Shown here: positions 1-12,072 of the stretch, piece by piece | How positions within the stretch are numbered: the first letter of the stretch is position 1 | Layout of the letters: each line of letters starts with the position of its first letter | Source of the DNA: Streptomyces griseus subsp. griseus | GTDB taxonomy: Bacteria > Actinomycetota > Actinomycetes > Streptomycetales > Streptomycetaceae | Reading direction: 5' to 3' | DNA length: 64,000 bases | Assembly (NCBI RefSeq): GCF_000720255.1 | Contig: NZ_JOJE01000010.1 | Location: 62,001 to 126,000, forward strand | The notes under the pieces: model-generated | The model's input: only the letters and a program-made list of their open reading frames with translations | What the model was told of the DNA's origin: nothing | The model's database searches: none | Position numbers and translations under genes: made by a program

Positions 1-1093
1 CGTTCATGCCGTGCATGACCGATCCGGCGCCGAGGAACAGGCCGGCCTTGAAGAAGCCGTGCGTCACCAGGTGCATGATCGCGAAGACGTAGCCGATGGG
101 GCCGAGGCCCGCCGCGAGGACCATGTAGCCGATCTGCGACATGGTCGAACCGGCCAGCGCCTTCTTGATGTCGTCCTTCGCGCAACCGACGATCGCACCG
201 AACAGGAGCGTGACGGCACCGACGACGGTCACCACGAGTTGTGCGTCGGGGGCGGCGTTGAAGATCGCTCCGGAGCGGACGATCAGGTACACGCCCGCGG
301 TCACCATGGTCGCGGCGTGGATGAGGGCCGAGACCGGGGTCGGGCCCTCCATCGCGTCCCCGAGCCAGGACTGCAGCGGCACCTGGGCGGACTTGCCGCA
401 GGCGGCGAGCAGCAGCATCAGGGCGATGCCGGTGAGCGTGCCCTCCCCGGCCTTGCCGACGAGCCCCGGCTCCTCCTGGGAGCCGAGCACCGGTCCGAAG
501 GCGAACGTCCCGAACGTCGTGAACATCAGCATGATCGCGATGGACAGGCCGATGTCGCCGACGCGGTTGACCAGGAAGGCCTTCTTCGCCGCGGTGGCGG
601 CGCTGGGCTTGTGCTGCCAGAAGCCGATCAGCAGGTAGGAGGCGAGACCGACGCCCTCCCAGCCGACATACAGCAGCAGGTAGTTGTCGGCGAGGACGAG
701 CAGCAGCATCGCCGCGAGGAACAGGTTCAGGTAGCCGAAGAAGCGGCGGCGCCGCTCGTCGTGCTCCATGTACCCGACCGAGTACAGGTGGATCAGCGAG
801 CCGACACCCGTGATCAGCAGTACGAACGTCATCGACAGCTGGTCCAGGCGGAAGGCGACGTCCGCCTGGAAGCCCTCGACCGGGACCCAGGTGTACAGGT
901 GCTGAGTGAGCGTCCGGTGCTCGGGGTTCTTGCCGAGCAGGTCGGCGAAGAGGACGACACCGAGCACGAAGGAGACGGTCGAGAGGGCGGTGCCGATCCA
1001 GTGGCCGACGGCGTCGAGCCGACGGCCGCCGACCAGCAGGACGGCCGCTCCGAGCAGGGGCGCCGCGATCAGCAGCGCAATCAGGTTCTCCAC
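1..1093 (-). CDS. nuoL: NADH-quinone oxidoreductase subunit L (3' end cut by window edge)
   Basis: Membrane-arm proton-pumping subunit of respiratory complex I, of the Mrp antiporter family. The minus strand is open from a GTG at 1091-1093 to the window edge, giving 364 codons of a protein usually over 600 residues. The translation is mostly hydrophobic and keeps family motifs: [19 protein letters not shown], then [20 protein letters not shown], then a conserved stretch around [11 protein letters not shown], and [14 protein letters not shown]. The gene follows nuoK with a 15-bp gap, in normal nuo order. The C-terminal helices lie outside the window. Confidence 0.95.
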   Translation of the reverse strand, partial: MENLIALLIAAPLLGAAVLLVGGRRLDAVGHWIGTALSTVSFVLGVVLFADLLGKNPEHRTLTQHLYTWVPVEGFQADVAFRLDQLSMTFVLLITGVGSLIHLYSVGYMEHDERRRRFFGYLNLFLAAMLLLVLADNYLLLYVGWEGVGLASYLLIGFWQHKPSAATAAKKAFLVNRVGDIGLSIAIMLMFTTFGTFAFGPVLGSQEEPGLVGKAGEGTLTGIALMLLLAACGKSAQVPLQSWLGDAMEGPTPVSALIHAATMVTAGVYLIVRSGAIFNAAPDAQLVVTVVGAVTLLFGAIVGCAKDDIKKALAGSTMSQIGYMVLAAGLGPIGYVFAIMHLVTHGFFKAGLFLGAGSVMHGMN

Positions 1094-1108
1094 GATTCTT
1101 CCGACCCC

Positions 1109-1408
1109 TTACAGCTTCATCAGGCTGGCGTCGTCGACCGAGGCCGAGTGGCGGGAACGGAACAGCGACACGATGATCGCGAGTCCGACCACGACCTCCG
1201 CGGCGGCGACGACCATCGTGAAGAAGGCGATGATCTGGCCGTCGAGGTTGCCGTGCATCCGGGAGAAGGCGACGAACGCGAGGTTGCACGCGTTGAGCAT
1301 CAGCTCGATGCACATGAACACGACGATCGCGTTGCGCCTGATCAGCACCCCGGTGGCGCCGATGGTGAACAACAGGGCGGCGAGATAGAGGTAGTTGACG
1401 GGGTTCAC
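1109..1408 (-). CDS. nuoK: NADH-quinone oxidoreductase subunit K
   Basis: Small membrane subunit of complex I (MrpC-like) in the proton-translocating arm. It has 99 residues, the usual length, with three predicted membrane helices and the conserved buried glutamates, in [11 protein letters not shown] and in the [11 protein letters not shown] helix. The GTG start at 1406-1408 overlaps the nuoJ stop by 4 bp (GTGA), which fixes the start and points to translational coupling. Confidence 0.97.
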
Positions 1409-2244
1409 TTCGACGCCTCCTCGGCCCGCTTGAAGGTCGGCGGCTCGATCGCGGCCCGCTGCAGGCGCTCCTCGGCGCGCTGTTCGAGGGCCTTGAGGTC
1501 GTTGAGCGCCTCGGTGGACACGTCACGGATCTGGCCGCGCTCACGCAGCGTCTTGCTGACCGTGAGGTCGGACGTGGTGCCGTCGGGCAGCAGGCCCGCG
1601 ATGTCCACGGCGTTGTGCCGGGCGTACACGCCGGGCGCCGGCAGCGGCGGTACGTGCCTGCCCTCGCGGACGCGCTGCTCGGAAAGCTCACGCTGGGTCC
1701 TGGCGCGCTCCGTGCGCTCGCGGTGGGTGAGCACCATGGCGCCGACGGCGGCCGTGATGAGCAGCGCGCCGGTGATCTCGAAGGCGAAGACGTACTTGGT
1801 GAAGATGAGGGCCGCGAGGCCCTCCACGTTGCCGTTCGCGTTGGCGGCCCCGAGGCCGTTGAACTCCTTCAGGGAGGCGTTGGCGATGCCCGCGAACAGC
1901 AGGATGCCGAAGCCGAGGCCACACAACAGGGCCAGCCAACGCTGACCCTTGATGGTCTCCTTCAGGGAGTCCGCCGCGGTGACACCGACGAGCATCACCA
2001 CGAACAGGAACAGCATCATGATCGCGCCCGTGTAGACGACGATCTGCACGATGCCGAGGAAGTAGGCACCGTTGGCGAGGTAGAAGACCGCCAGAATGAT
2101 CATGGTTCCGGCGAGACAGAGCGCGCTGTGCACGGCCCTCTTCATGAAGACGGTGCACAGGGCGCCGATCACGGCGACGGTGCCGAGGACCCAGAACTGG
2201 AAGGCCTCGCCGGTGGAGGTGGAATATGCGGCGAACTGCGTCAT
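1405..2244 (-). CDS. nuoJ: NADH-quinone oxidoreductase subunit J
   Basis: Membrane subunit of complex I. It has 279 residues, with five hydrophobic helices in about the first 180 and the family core [22 protein letters not shown] long, charged, Arg/Glu-rich cytoplasmic tail of about 100 residues follows, typical of actinobacterial NuoJ and absent from the shorter E. coli protein. The start at 2244 overlaps the nuoI stop by 4 bp (2241-2244), and the stop overlaps the nuoK start. Confidence 0.96.
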
Positions 2245-2891
2245 CGGCCGATCACCTTCTCCGACGCCGGCTCGCCCTCACCGAAGGTCGAGGCGGCTTC
2301 CTGCGGGACCTCGTCCTTGGAGACGGCGACCTGCCGCTCCGTGCCGGGCGCGGCCTCCGTCACCAGGCCCCGGTAGTAGTCCTGCTCGTCCGTGCCGGGG
2401 TAGATCGCGTGCGGTGAGTCGACCATGCCGTCTTCCAGGCCCGCGAGCAGCTGCTCCTTGGTGTAGATCAGATTGGCGCGGCTGGAGTCGGCGAGCTCGA
2501 ACTCGTTCGTCATCGTGAGCGCGCGCGTGGGGCACGCCTCGATGCACAGACCGCACAGGATGCAGCGGGCGTAGTTGATCTGGTAGACGCGGCCGTACCG
2601 CTCGCCGGGCGAGTAGCGCTCCTCGTCGGTGTTGTCCGCGCCCTCGACGTAGATGGCGTCCGCGGGGCAGGCCCAGGCGCACAGCTCGCAGCCGACGCAC
2701 TTCTCCAGGCCGTCCGGATGGCGGTTGAGCTGGTGCCGTCCGTGGAACCGCGGAGCCGTGGTCTTCTGCTGCTCCGGGTACTGCTCGGTCAGCCGCTTCT
2801 TGAACATGGCCTTGAAGGTCACGGCGAAGCCGGCCACGGGGTTCTGGAAGCCGGGCTTCGTCTGCCCGGTCTCCTTCGGCTCCTCAGCCAT
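2241..2891 (-). CDS. nuoI: NADH-quinone oxidoreductase subunit I
   Basis: Peripheral-arm ferredoxin-like subunit carrying clusters N6a and N6b, which pass electrons towards NuoB and quinone. Two 4Fe-4S motifs are visible, [12 protein letters not shown] and [12 protein letters not shown]. The reading frame is open further upstream, but the ATG at 2889-2891 (MAEEPKETG) is chosen because a strong AAAGGAGG ribosome-binding site sits just before it. This gives 216 residues and an 8-bp overlap with the nuoH stop. Confidence 0.96.
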   Translation of the reverse strand: MAEEPKETGQTKPGFQNPVAGFAVTFKAMFKKRLTEQYPEQQKTTAPRFHGRHQLNRHPDGLEKCVGCELCAWACPADAIYVEGADNTDEERYSPGERYGRVYQINYARCILCGLCIEACPTRALTMTNEFELADSSRANLIYTKEQLLAGLEDGMVDSPHAIYPGTDEQDYYRGLVTEAAPGTERQVAVSKDEVPQEAASTFGEGEPASEKVIGR

Positions 2892-4245
2892 CGGACGCCT
2901 CCTTTCCATCCAGAGATCCGTCACTCGCAGTATCCGACCCACCACTGACAATCAACTCCCGCTCGCGGCGCGAGCGGCGCCGGGGCACCGGTGGAAGCTC
3001 CTGTCCCGGCAGCGGCGGCACGGGGAACCCGCCGGCCATCGGGTCGAAGCCGGCCTCCTGTGCGGGGGTCTCCGCCTGCTTCCCGCGGTCGCGGAAGAGG
3101 TCCGCCACGAAGGAGAGCAGCAGCAGCGCCAGGACACCGCCGCCGACGTAGAGAGCGATGTCGGCGAAGTCGTAGTTCTCGTTCCTGAGGGTCCGCACGG
3201 TCGCGACGAGCATCAGCCACGTCACCGAGACCGGGATGAGCACCTTCCAGCCGAGCTTCATCAGCTGGTCGTAGCGGACGCGCGGGAGCGTGCCGCGCAG
3301 CCAGATGAAGAAGAACAGCAGCAGCTGCACCTTGACGACGAACCAGAGCAGCGGCCACCAGCCGTGGTTCGCGCCCTCCCAGAAGCCGCTGATCGGCCAG
3401 GGCGCCCGCCAGCCGCCCAGGAAGAGCGTCACCGACACGGCCGAGACGGTGACCATGTTGACGTACTCGGCGAGCATGAACAGCGCGAACTTGATCGACG
3501 AGTACTCGGTGTTGAAGCCGCCGACCAGGTCTCCCTCGGACTCCGGCATGTCGAAGGGGGCGCGGTTGGTCTCGCCGACCATCGTGATGATGTAGATCAC
3601 GAAGGACACCGGCAGCAGGAGGATGTACCAGCGGTCCTGCTGCGCCTCGACGATCGCCGACGTCGACATCGACCCCGAGTAGAGGAACACCGAGGCGAAG
3701 GCGGCACCCATGGCGATCTCGTACGAGATCATCTGCGCGCAGGAGCGAAGGCCGCCGAGGAGCGGGTAGGTGGATCCGGAGCTCCATCCGGCGAGGACGA
3801 TGCCGTAGATGCCGACCGAGGCGACCGCGAGGATGTAGAGCATCGCGATCGGCAGGTCGGTGAGCTGCATCGTGGTGCGCTGGCCGAAGATCGAGATCTC
3901 GTTGCCGGCGGGGCCGAAGGGGATCACCGCGATCGCCATGAAGGCCGGGATGGCCGCGACGACGGGCGCGAGGACGTACACCACCTTGTCCGCGCGCTTG
4001 ACGATGAGGTCTTCCTTCAGCATCAGCTTCACGCCGTCGGCGAGCGACTGGAGCATGCCCCAGGGGCCGTGCCGGTTGGGGCCGATGCGCAGCTGCATCC
4101 ACGCGACAACCTTGCGCTCCCAGACGATGGAGAACAGCACGGTCACCATCAGGAAGGCGAAGCAGAACACCGCCTTGATGACGACCAGCCACCAGGGGTC
4201 GTGGCCGAACATCGAGAGGTCTTCAGCGGCGAGGTACGGGCTCAT
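2884..4245 (-). CDS. nuoH: NADH-quinone oxidoreductase subunit H
   Basis: Membrane subunit joining the hydrophilic and membrane arms of complex I and forming much of the quinone chamber. It has 453 residues with about eight helices. Conserved features include the [19 protein letters not shown] loop, the acidic loop around [19 protein letters not shown], and [14 protein letters not shown]. The Pro/Arg-rich tail of roughly 60 residues is an actinobacterial extension. The stop overlaps nuoI and the start overlaps the nuoG stop by 4 bp. Confidence 0.97.
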   Translation of the reverse strand: MSPYLAAEDLSMFGHDPWWLVVIKAVFCFAFLMVTVLFSIVWERKVVAWMQLRIGPNRHGPWGMLQSLADGVKLMLKEDLIVKRADKVVYVLAPVVAAIPAFMAIAVIPFGPAGNEISIFGQRTTMQLTDLPIAMLYILAVASVGIYGIVLAGWSSGSTYPLLGGLRSCAQMISYEIAMGAAFASVFLYSGSMSTSAIVEAQQDRWYILLLPVSFVIYIITMVGETNRAPFDMPESEGDLVGGFNTEYSSIKFALFMLAEYVNMVTVSAVSVTLFLGGWRAPWPISGFWEGANHGWWPLLWFVVKVQLLLFFFIWLRGTLPRVRYDQLMKLGWKVLIPVSVTWLMLVATVRTLRNENYDFADIALYVGGGVLALLLLSFVADLFRDRGKQAETPAQEAGFDPMAGGFPVPPLPGQELPPVPRRRSRRERELIVSGGSDTASDGSLDGKEASDG

Positions 4246-6746
4246 GCCTCCACCTCCTCGGGGGTCTCGGCGGCGAGCGTCGCCGGGCCGATGCGGACGA
4301 GCTTGCCGGGATGTGCCCCGGTGTCGGAGGCGATGCCGCCACCGGTGGAGTTCAGCGGGAGCCAGACGACCCGGTCGGGCATCTCCGTGATCTCGACGGG
4401 AAGTTCGACCGTTCCGACGGGTCCGGTCACCGCGAGGGCGTCGCCGTCCTTCACTCCCGACTCGGCGGCCGTCGCGGCCGACACGCGCGCGTGGGCGGCG
4501 TGCCTGGTGCCGGCGAGCGCCTCGTCGCCGTCCTGGAGAACACCCTGGTCGAGCAGCAGCCGGTGCCCGGCCAGCACGGCCTCTCCGGCCGCCGGTCGCG
4601 GCAACGGCAGGGCGGTCTCCAGCGGCTCGGTGGCCCGCGGCCCGTCCCAGGCCCCGAGCCGGTCCAGCTCCGCCCGCGCGGTCCGCAGGTCCGGGAGCCC
4701 CAGGTGTACGTCCATGGCGTCGGCCAGCATCTGCAGCACGCGCGCGTCGGACGGCGCCAGGCGGCGCGTCATCTGGTCGGGCTTGAGCGCGGCCTCGAAG
4801 GGGCGGACCCTTCCCTCCCAGTTCAGGAAGGCCCCCGCCTTCTCGGCGACCGCCGCCACGGGCAGCACGACGTCGGCGAGCGCTGTGACCTCGCCGGGCC
4901 GCAGCTCCAGCGAGACCAGGAAGCCGACCTCGGCGAGTGCGGCACGCGCGCGTGCCGGGTCGGGCAGGTCGGCGACCTCCACACCGGCCACCAGCAGCGC
5001 CTGCAGCTCACCTCCCGCGGCGGCTTCGACGATCTGGCCGGTGTCACGGCCGTAGCGGTGCGGAAGTGCGGCCAGCCCCCAGGCGGCGGCGACCTCGTCA
5101 CGCGCGCGTGGGTCGGTGGCCGGGCGTCCGCCCGGCAGCAGCGTCGGCAGCGCACCCACCTCGATCGCGCCCCGCTCACCCGCCCGGCGCGGAAGCCAGA
5201 CCAGCCGCGCGCCGGTCGCGGACGCGGCCCGTGCGGCGGCGGTGAGTCCACCGGGCACGGCGGCCAGCCGCTCTCCGACGACGATCACCGCGCCTTCGGT
5301 GCGCAGTGCCTCGGAGGCCTTGCCGCCCGCCTCCTCCAGGCCCACCCCGCTCGCGAGCGCGTCCAGCCACTCGGTCTCGGTGCCGGGAGCGGCCGGCAGC
5401 AGGGTGCCGCCCGCCTTCTCCAGCCCGCGTGTGGCGTACGTGGCCAGTGAGAACACCTTCTGCCCGTGCTTGCGCCAGGCCTTGCGCAGCCTCAGGAAGA
5501 CGCCGGGCGCCTCCTCCTCGGACTCGAAGCCGACCAGCAGGACCGCGGGCGCCTTCTCCAACGCACCGTACGTGACGCCCGTACCGTCGAGATCCCGGCC
5601 GCGGCCGGCGACGCGCGCCGCCAGGAAGTCGGCCTCCTCGCTGCTGTGCACCCGCGCGCGGAAGTCGATGTCGTTGGTGTCGAGCGCCACGCGCGCGAAC
5701 TTGCTGTACGCGTAGGCGTCCTCGATGGTGAGGCGGCCGCCGGTCAGGACACCGGTCCGGCCGCGCGACGCCAGCAGGCCCTGGGCCGCGATCTGGAGCG
5801 CCTCCGGCCAGGAGGCCGGCACGAGGTCGCCCTCGGCGTTGCGCACCAGGGGCGTCTGGAGCCGGTCGCGCTGCTGGGCGTACCGGAACGCGAAGCGCCC
5901 CTTGTCGCAGATCCACTCCTCGTTGACCTCGGGGTCGTTGGCGGCGAGCCGCCGCATGACCTTGCCGCGCCGATGGTCGGTGCGGGTCGCGCAACCGCCG
6001 GAGCAGTGCTCGCAGACGCTCGGGGAGGACACCAGGTCGAACGGGCGGGAGCGGAAGCGATACGCCGCCGAGGTGAGCGCGCCGACCGGGCAGATCTGGA
6101 TGGTGTTGCCGGAGAAGTACGACTCGAAGGGGTCGCCCTCGCCGGTGCCGACCTGCTGGAGCGCGCCCCGCTCGATCAGCTCGATCATCGGGTCGCCCGC
6201 GACCTGGTTGGAGAAGCGGGTGCAGCGGGCGCACAGCACGCACCGCTCGCGGTCGAGCAGCACCTGCGTGGAGATCGGGACGGGCTTCTCGTAGGTCCGC
6301 TTCCGGCCCTCGAAGCGGGACTCGGCGTTGCCGTGCGACATCGCCTGGTTCTGCAGGGGACACTCGCCGCCCTTGTCGCAGACCGGGCAGTCCAGCGGGT
6401 GATTGATGAGGAGCAGCTCCATCACACCGTGCTGGGCCTTCTCGGCGGCCGGCGAGGTGAGATGGGTCTTCACCACCATTCCGTCCGTGCACGTGATCGT
6501 GCAGGACGCCATGGGCTTGCGCTGCCCCTCGACCTCGACGATGCACTGGCGGCAGGCGCCGGCCGGATCGAGGAGGGGGTGGTCGCAGAAGCGGGGGATC
6601 TCGATGCCGAGCTGCTCGGCGGCCCGGATCACCAGAGTGCCCTTGGGCACGCTGATCTCCACGCCGTCGATCGTCAGCGTCACGAGATCTTCCGGCGGGA
6701 CCGCCGCCTCTCCCCCACCTGCGGGAGCGTTGGTGGTCACGGTCAT
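4242..6746 (-). CDS. nuoG: NADH-quinone oxidoreductase subunit G
   Basis: Large iron-sulfur subunit of the NADH-dehydrogenase module (molybdopterin-oxidoreductase fold). It has 834 residues from ATG 6744-6746. N-terminal cluster ligands are visible in order: [19 protein letters not shown], the [17 protein letters not shown] segment, [10 protein letters not shown], and [11 protein letters not shown]. The rest is a degenerate molybdopterin-type domain. The frame continues upstream inside nuoF, but the ATG overlapping the nuoF stop (ATGA, 6743-6746) fits operon spacing and the family start. Confidence 0.96.
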   Translation of the reverse strand: MTVTTNAPAGGGEAAVPPEDLVTLTIDGVEISVPKGTLVIRAAEQLGIEIPRFCDHPLLDPAGACRQCIVEVEGQRKPMASCTITCTDGMVVKTHLTSPAAEKAQHGVMELLLINHPLDCPVCDKGGECPLQNQAMSHGNAESRFEGRKRTYEKPVPISTQVLLDRERCVLCARCTRFSNQVAGDPMIELIERGALQQVGTGEGDPFESYFSGNTIQICPVGALTSAAYRFRSRPFDLVSSPSVCEHCSGGCATRTDHRRGKVMRRLAANDPEVNEEWICDKGRFAFRYAQQRDRLQTPLVRNAEGDLVPASWPEALQIAAQGLLASRGRTGVLTGGRLTIEDAYAYSKFARVALDTNDIDFRARVHSSEEADFLAARVAGRGRDLDGTGVTYGALEKAPAVLLVGFESEEEAPGVFLRLRKAWRKHGQKVFSLATYATRGLEKAGGTLLPAAPGTETEWLDALASGVGLEEAGGKASEALRTEGAVIVVGERLAAVPGGLTAAARAASATGARLVWLPRRAGERGAIEVGALPTLLPGGRPATDPRARDEVAAAWGLAALPHRYGRDTGQIVEAAAGGELQALLVAGVEVADLPDPARARAALAEVGFLVSLELRPGEVTALADVVLPVAAVAEKAGAFLNWEGRVRPFEAALKPDQMTRRLAPSDARVLQMLADAMDVHLGLPDLRTARAELDRLGAWDGPRATEPLETALPLPRPAAGEAVLAGHRLLLDQGVLQDGDEALAGTRHAAHARVSAATAAESGVKDGDALAVTGPVGTVELPVEITEMPDRVVWLPLNSTGGGIASDTGAHPGKLVRIGPATLAAETPEEVEA

Positions 6747-8092
6747 GCGTTCACCTCCGTGCGGTCGGCCCAGGCCGTCGACTTGGCCGGGTCGAAGGGG
6801 CAGCCGCGGCCCGTGATGTGCTGCTCGTACTCCTCGCGGAAGTACTTCAGCGAGGAGAAGATCGGCGAGGCGGCACCGTCGCCGAGGGCACAGAAGGACT
6901 TGCCGTTGATGTTGTCGGCGATGTCGTTCAGCTTGTCGAGGTCGGACATGACGCCCTTCCCGGCCTCGATGTCGCGCAGCAACTGAACGAGCCAGTAGGT
7001 GCCTTCGCGGCATGGTGTGCACTTGCCGCAGGACTCGTGGGCGTAGAACTCGGTCCAGCGGGTGACGGCGCGCACGACGCAGGTCGTCTCGTCGAAGCAC
7101 TGGAGAGCTTTGGTGCCGAGCATGGAACCGGCGGCGCCCACTCCTTCGTAGTCAAGAGGGACGTCGAGGTGCTCTTCGGTGAACATCGGTGTCGAGGAGC
7201 CGCCCGGCGTCCAGAACTTGAGGCGGTGGCCCGGTCGCATGCCGCCGCTCATCTCGAGGAGCTGACGGAGGGTGATACCGAGCGGGGCTTCGTACTGGCC
7301 GGGGCTGGCGACATGCCCGCTGAGCGAGTAGAGCGTGAAGCCCGGGGACTTCTCGCTTCCCATCGCCCTGAACCATTCTTTCCCGTTTCTCAGGATGGCG
7401 GGAACCGACGCGATCGACTCGACGTTATTCACCACAGTCGGGCACGCGTAGAGGCCCGCGACAGCAGGAAAGGGGGGACGCAGCCGCGGTTGACCACGGC
7501 GGCCTTCGAGCGAGTCGAGCAGTGCGGTCTCCTCACCGCAGATGTACGCGCCCGCACCCGCGTGCACGGTGAGTTCGAGGTCGAGTCCGCTGCCCAGGAT
7601 GTTCTCGCCGAGGTATCCCGCCGCGTAGGCCTCGCGCACGGCCTCGTGCAACCGCCGCAGAACGGGGACGACTTCACCACGCAGATAGATGAAGGCATGC
7701 GAAGACCTGATGGCATAACACGCGATCACAATGCCCTCGATGAGGCTGTGCGGGTTCGCGAAGAGGAGCGGGATGTCCTTGCAGGTGCCCGGCTCCGATT
7801 CGTCGGCGTTGACAACTAGATAGTGCGGTTTTCCATCACCCTGCGGAATGAACTGCCATTTCATTCCCGTCGGGAATCCCGCGCCGCCGCGCCCGCGCAG
7901 ACCGGAGTCCTTGACGTACGCGATCAGGTCGTCCGGCGACATGGCGAGCGCCTTGCGGAGCCCCTCGTACCCTTCGTGCCTTCGGTAGACGTCCATCGAC
8001 CAGGACTTGTCCTCGTCCCAGAAGGCCGACAGCACGGGTGCGAGCAGCTTCTCGGGGCTCGGGTCTTTCAGCTCGGGTGCCAAGGTCATCAC
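6743..8092 (-). CDS. nuoF: NADH-quinone oxidoreductase subunit F (NADH-binding)
   Basis: Binds NADH and FMN and carries cluster N3, the entry point for electrons into complex I. It has 449 residues. The FMN/NAD-binding Gly-rich stretch [12 protein letters not shown], the [13 protein letters not shown] motif, and the 4Fe-4S ligands in [12 protein letters not shown] with a later Cys are all present. A GTG start at 8090-8092 overlaps the nuoE stop by 4 bp; the next codon is ATG, an equally workable start. Confidence 0.97.
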   Translation of the reverse strand: MMTLAPELKDPSPEKLLAPVLSAFWDEDKSWSMDVYRRHEGYEGLRKALAMSPDDLIAYVKDSGLRGRGGAGFPTGMKWQFIPQGDGKPHYLVVNADESEPGTCKDIPLLFANPHSLIEGIVIACYAIRSSHAFIYLRGEVVPVLRRLHEAVREAYAAGYLGENILGSGLDLELTVHAGAGAYICGEETALLDSLEGRRGQPRLRPPFPAVAGLYACPTVVNNVESIASVPAILRNGKEWFRAMGSEKSPGFTLYSLSGHVASPGQYEAPLGITLRQLLEMSGGMRPGHRLKFWTPGGSSTPMFTEEHLDVPLDYEGVGAAGSMLGTKALQCFDETTCVVRAVTRWTEFYAHESCGKCTPCREGTYWLVQLLRDIEAGKGVMSDLDKLNDIADNINGKSFCALGDGAASPIFSSLKYFREEYEQHITGRGCPFDPAKSTAWADRTEVNA

Positions 8093-8961
8093 TCCCCCTC
8101 CTCGGCGGCAGGCCCTGCCGGGTGGGCTGGGTCGGAGGCCGATGTCTCCTGCGGCGCGTCATGTGAGCTGAGGTGCTCGGACGGCGACGGTTCGTGCACC
8201 GTCTTGTCCTGCGGCTCGTCGTGCGGGCCGCCGTCCCGCGGATGGACCACGCGCGCGGGTGCGGCCTCTCCCCTTGCCAGGCGGAGGCCCACCAGCGAAG
8301 CGGGTCCCGCACTGCCGCTCGCCTCGACGGCCCCGGGCCGCTCGTCGGGGAAGCCGGCCAGAATCCGCGCGGTGTCCTTGAAGGTGCACAGCGGCGCCCC
8401 GCGCGTCGGCTCGACCGGCCGGCCCGCGCGCAGGTCGTCGACGAGCCGCTTGGCGCTGCCCGGGGTCTGGTTGTCGAAGAACTCCCAGTTCACCATCACG
8501 ACCGGCGCGAAGTCGCAGGCCGCGTTGCACTCGATGTGCTCCAGGGTGACCTTGCCGTCGTCGGTGGTCTCACCGTTGCCGACGCCGAGGTGCTCCTGGA
8601 GCGCGTCGAAGATCGCGTCGCCGCCCATCACCGCGCACAGCGTGTTGGTGCAGACGCCCACCTGGTAGTCACCGCTCGGCTTGCGCCGGTACATGGTGTA
8701 GAAGGTGGCGACCGCGGTGACCTCGGCGGTGGTCAGGTCGAGGACGTCGGCGCAGAACCGCATCCCGGTGCGGGTGACGTGGCCCTCCTCCGACTGCACG
8801 AGGTGCAGCAACGGCAGGAGGGCGGACCGGGAGTCGGGGTAGCGGGCGATGATCTCGCGCGCGTCCCGCTCGAGCCGGGCTCGGACGTCGTCCGGGTACG
8901 CGGGCGCGGGCAGCTCGGGCATGCCCAGGCTGACGCCGCGCTCCGAAGAAGAGGTGGTCAC
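8089..8961 (-). CDS. nuoE: NADH-quinone oxidoreductase subunit E
   Basis: Thioredoxin-like 2Fe-2S subunit (cluster N1a) that pairs with NuoF. Ligands are visible in [12 protein letters not shown] and, about 40 residues later, [11 protein letters not shown]. The product is 290 residues from GTG 8959-8961, longer than E. coli NuoE because of a Pro/Ala/Ser/Glu-rich tail of roughly 90 residues, common in streptomycetes. The start overlaps the nuoD stop by 4 bp. Frames open further upstream are shadows of nuoD. Confidence 0.96.
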   Translation of the reverse strand: MTTSSSERGVSLGMPELPAPAYPDDVRARLERDAREIIARYPDSRSALLPLLHLVQSEEGHVTRTGMRFCADVLDLTTAEVTAVATFYTMYRRKPSGDYQVGVCTNTLCAVMGGDAIFDALQEHLGVGNGETTDDGKVTLEHIECNAACDFAPVVMVNWEFFDNQTPGSAKRLVDDLRAGRPVEPTRGAPLCTFKDTARILAGFPDERPGAVEASGSAGPASLVGLRLARGEAAPARVVHPRDGGPHDEPQDKTVHEPSPSEHLSSHDAPQETSASDPAHPAGPAAEEGE

Positions 8962-10280
8962 CGGTCGACGCCTCCCATCACGGGGTCGATGGACGCGACG
9001 GCGACGATGACGTCGGCGACCTGGCCGCCCTCGCACATCGCCGCCATGGCCTGCAGGTTGGTGAAGGACGGGTCGCGGAAGTGGACCCGGTAGGGACGGG
9101 TGCCTCCGTCGGAGACGACGTGCACCCCGAGTTCGCCCTTGGGCGACTCGACGGCCGCGTACGCCTGTCCCGGCGGAACGCGGAAGCCCTCGGTGACCAG
9201 CTTGAAGTGGTGGATCAGGGCCTCCATGGAGGTGCCCATGATCTTCTTGATGTGGTCGAGGGAGTTGCCGAGGCCGTCCGGCCCCAGGGCGAGCTGGGCG
9301 GGCCAGGCGATCTTCCGGTCGGCGACCATGACCGGGCCGGGCTGGAGCCGGTCCAGGCACTGCTCGATGATCCCGAGCGACTGGCGCATCTCCTCCAGCC
9401 GGATCAGGAAGCGGCCGTAGGAGTCGCAGGTGTCGGCGGTGGGGACGTCGAAGTCGTACGTCTCGTAGTCGCAGTACGGCTGGGTCTTGCGCAGGTCGTG
9501 CGGCAGGCCGGTGGAGCGCAGGATCGGGCCGGTGGCGCCGAGGGCCATGCAGCCGGCCAGGTCGAGGTAGCCGACGTCCTGCATACGGGCCTTGAAGATG
9601 GGGTTCCCGGTGGCGAGCTTGTCGTATTCCGGGAGGTTCTTCTTCATCTTCTTCACGAACTCGCGGATCTGGTCCACCGCGCCGGGCGGCAGGTCCTGGG
9701 CGAGTCCGCCGGGGCGGATGTACGCGTGGTTCATCCGCAGGCCCGTGATGAGCTCGTAGAGGTCGAGAATCATTTCACGATCACGGAATCCGTAGATCAT
9801 GATCGTGGTGGCGCCGAGTTCCATGCCGCCGGTGGCGATGCACACCAGGTGGGAGGACATCCGGTTCAGCTCCATCAGGAGCACCCGGATGATCTTCGCC
9901 CGCTCGGTGATGTCGTCCTCGATGCCGAGCAGTTTCTCGACGGCGAGACAGTAGGCGGTCTCGTTGAAGAAGGACGTCAGGTAGTCCATGCGCGTCACGA
10001 ACGTGGTGCCCTGCGTCCACGTGCGGAACTCGAGGTTCTTCTCGATGCCGGTGTGGAGGTAGCCGATGCCACAGCGGGCCTCGGTGACGGTCTCGCCCTC
10101 GATCTCCAGGATCAGGCGGAGCACCCCGTGGGTGGAGGGGTGCTGGGGGCCCATGTTGACGACGATGCGCTCGTCGTCGGCACGGGCCGCGGACTGGACG
10201 ACCTCGTCCCAGTCGCCACCGGTGACCGTATATACGGTGCCCTCGGTGGTTTCGCGGGCGGATGCTGACTGCGTGCTCAC
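8958..10280 (-). CDS. nuoD: NADH-quinone oxidoreductase subunit D
   Basis: The 49-kDa-type subunit forming the quinone-binding site with NuoB. It has 440 residues from GTG 10278-10280. The family signature [15 protein letters not shown] is near residue 45, followed by [10 protein letters not shown] with the quinone-site histidine region, and the C-terminal DPVMGGVDR. It overlaps nuoC upstream and nuoE downstream by 4 bp each. Confidence 0.97.
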   Translation of the reverse strand: MSTQSASARETTEGTVYTVTGGDWDEVVQSAARADDERIVVNMGPQHPSTHGVLRLILEIEGETVTEARCGIGYLHTGIEKNLEFRTWTQGTTFVTRMDYLTSFFNETAYCLAVEKLLGIEDDITERAKIIRVLLMELNRMSSHLVCIATGGMELGATTIMIYGFRDREMILDLYELITGLRMNHAYIRPGGLAQDLPPGAVDQIREFVKKMKKNLPEYDKLATGNPIFKARMQDVGYLDLAGCMALGATGPILRSTGLPHDLRKTQPYCDYETYDFDVPTADTCDSYGRFLIRLEEMRQSLGIIEQCLDRLQPGPVMVADRKIAWPAQLALGPDGLGNSLDHIKKIMGTSMEALIHHFKLVTEGFRVPPGQAYAAVESPKGELGVHVVSDGGTRPYRVHFRDPSFTNLQAMAAMCEGGQVADVIVAVASIDPVMGGVDR

Positions 10281-11041
10281 GAGTACGACCTCCGCTGGTC
10301 CGGAGCCGGGATCTGGGCGCCCTTGTACTCGACGGGGATGCCGCCGAGGGGGTAGTCCTTGCGCTGCGGATGGCCCTGCCAGTCGTCCGGCATCATGATC
10401 CGCGTCAGGGCCGGGTGACCGTCGAAGACGATTCCGAAGAAGTCGTAGGTCTCGCGCTCGTGCCAGTCGTTCGTCGGATAGACGGAGACGAGCGACGGGA
10501 TGTGCGGGTCGCTGTCGGGGGCGCTGACTTCCAGGCGGATCAGCCGGTTGTGGGTGATCGAGCGCAGATGGTAGACGGCGTGCAGCTCGCGGCCCTTGTC
10601 GCCGAGGTAGTGGACGCCGCTGACGCCGGTGCACAGCTCGAAGCGCAGGGCGGGGTCGTCACGCAGGGTGCGGGCGACGCGCAGCAGGTGTTCGCGCTCG
10701 ACGTGGAAGGTGAGCTCGTCGCGGTCGACGACCGTCTTCTCGATCGCGTTCCCGGGCAGCAGGCCCTGTTCCTCCAGCGCGCCCTCGAGTTCGTCGGCGA
10801 CCTCGTCGAACCAACCGCCGTAGGGCCTGCTCGCCGGTCCCGGGAGCCGGACCGAGCGGACCAGGCCGCCGTAGCCGGAGGTGTCGCCGCCGTTGGTGGC
10901 GCCGAACATGCCGCGCTGGACGCGGATCTCCTCGCCGCCCTGGCCGCGCTGTCCGGGGAGGTTGGAGGCGGAGAGGTCCTTCTCGGGGTTGGTCCCGTCC
11001 GCGGAGCCGTTCACACCGTTGGTGCCGTTCGCGTCGCTCAC
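10277..11041 (-). CDS. nuoC: NADH-quinone oxidoreductase subunit C
   Basis: The 30-kDa-type hydrophilic subunit of complex I, separate from NuoD as in most actinobacteria. It has 254 residues from GTG 11039-11041. The signature [20 protein letters not shown] is present. The N-terminal 60 or so residues are Gly/Asn-rich and look disordered, a usual Streptomyces extension. It overlaps nuoB upstream and nuoD downstream by 4 bp. Confidence 0.96.
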   Translation of the reverse strand: MSDANGTNGVNGSADGTNPEKDLSASNLPGQRGQGGEEIRVQRGMFGATNGGDTSGYGGLVRSVRLPGPASRPYGGWFDEVADELEGALEEQGLLPGNAIEKTVVDRDELTFHVEREHLLRVARTLRDDPALRFELCTGVSGVHYLGDKGRELHAVYHLRSITHNRLIRLEVSAPDSDPHIPSLVSVYPTNDWHERETYDFFGIVFDGHPALTRIMMPDDWQGHPQRKDYPLGGIPVEYKGAQIPAPDQRRSYS

Positions 11042-11592
11042 CGCAGCAGCCCCTTCATCTCGATCGTGGGCAGGGCCTTGAGCGCAGCCTCCTCCGCCTC
11101 GCGGGCCGCTTCCTCGGCGTTCACGCCGAGCTTGGAGCTCTGGATCTTCTGGTGGAGCTTGAGGATGGCGTCCATGAGCATCTCGGGCCGTGGCGGGCAG
11201 CCTGGGAGGTAGATGTCGACCGGGACGATGTGGTCGACGCCCTGGACGATCGCGTAGTTGTTGAACATGCCGCCCGAGGAGGCGCACACCCCCATGGAGA
11301 TCACCCACTTGGGGTTCGGCATCTGGTCGTAGACCTGCCGCAGCACCGGCGCCATCTTCTGGCTGACCCGGCCGGCGACGATCATCAGGTCGGCCTGGCG
11401 CGGTGAGCCGCGGAAGACCTCCATGCCGAAGCGGGCCAGGTCGTAGCGTCCGGCGCCGGTGGTCATCATCTCGATGGCGCAGCAGGCGAGGCCGAACGTG
11501 GCCGGGAAGACGGACGCCTTGCGCACCCAGCCCGCGGCCTGCTCGACGGTGGTCAGCAGGAAGCCGCTCGGCAGCTTTTCTTCGAGTCCCAT
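11038..11592 (-). CDS. nuoB: NADH-quinone oxidoreductase subunit B
   Basis: Carries cluster N2, the last iron-sulfur centre before quinone. It has 184 residues from ATG 11590-11592 ([10 protein letters not shown]). Cluster ligands are seen in [10 protein letters not shown], in the cysteine of MGVCASSGG, and in [10 protein letters not shown]. The start lies 13 bp after the nuoA stop. The C-terminal Ala/Glu-rich helix is normal for actinobacteria. Confidence 0.97.
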   Translation of the reverse strand: MGLEEKLPSGFLLTTVEQAAGWVRKASVFPATFGLACCAIEMMTTGAGRYDLARFGMEVFRGSPRQADLMIVAGRVSQKMAPVLRQVYDQMPNPKWVISMGVCASSGGMFNNYAIVQGVDHIVPVDIYLPGCPPRPEMLMDAILKLHQKIQSSKLGVNAEEAAREAEEAALKALPTIEMKGLLR

Positions 11593-11605
11593 GTCGTATG
11601 GCCCC

Positions 11606-11965
11606 TCAGTCCCATTCCAGGCCGCCGCGCCGCCATACGTACGCGTACGCGACGAAGACGGTGAGCACGAAGAGCAGCATCTCCACGAGCCCGAAAACAC
11701 CCAGGGCGTCGAAGGTGACGGCCCAGGGGTAGAGGAAGACGATCTCGATGTCGAAGACGATGAAGAGCATCGCCGTCAGGTAGTACTTGATGGGGAAGCG
11801 CCCGCCGCCGGCCGGCGTGGGGGTCGGCTCGATACCGCACTCGTAGGCCTCGAGCTTGGCCCGGTTGTACCGCTTTGGTCCGATCAACGTGGCCATGACC
11901 ACGGAGAAGATCGCAAAGCCTGCCCCGAGGGCTCCCAGTACGAGGATGGGCGCATACGCGTTCAC
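11606..11965 (-). CDS. nuoA: NADH-quinone oxidoreductase subunit A
   Basis: First gene of the complex I operon and a small membrane subunit with three helices. It has 119 residues. Family motifs include YECGIEP and the [19 protein letters not shown] segment with its conserved acidic residues. The GTG start at 11963-11965 is preceded by an AG-rich ribosome-binding site. The operon promoter should lie in the intergenic region to the right, where an operator-like palindrome is found. Confidence 0.97.
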   Translation of the reverse strand: MNAYAPILVLGALGAGFAIFSVVMATLIGPKRYNRAKLEAYECGIEPTPTPAGGGRFPIKYYLTAMLFIVFDIEIVFLYPWAVTFDALGVFGLVEMLLFVLTVFVAYAYVWRRGGLEWD

Positions 11966-12072
11966 CGCTCCTCGCTCCTCTCAGTCGGCACTGACTGCTG
12001 GCGGTTGCATCGGGCTCACATCAGCCCCACCTGTCGCACGAACCCCGCTCGTCCCGGCGAAGATCGCGAACA

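Noticed and set aside
11..1945. A 644-codon plus-strand open frame and similar long frames across the nuo region
   Set aside because: Antisense to nuoL, nuoK and nuoJ; composition is Glu/Arg/Gly-rich without domains. High G+C leaves non-coding frames open.
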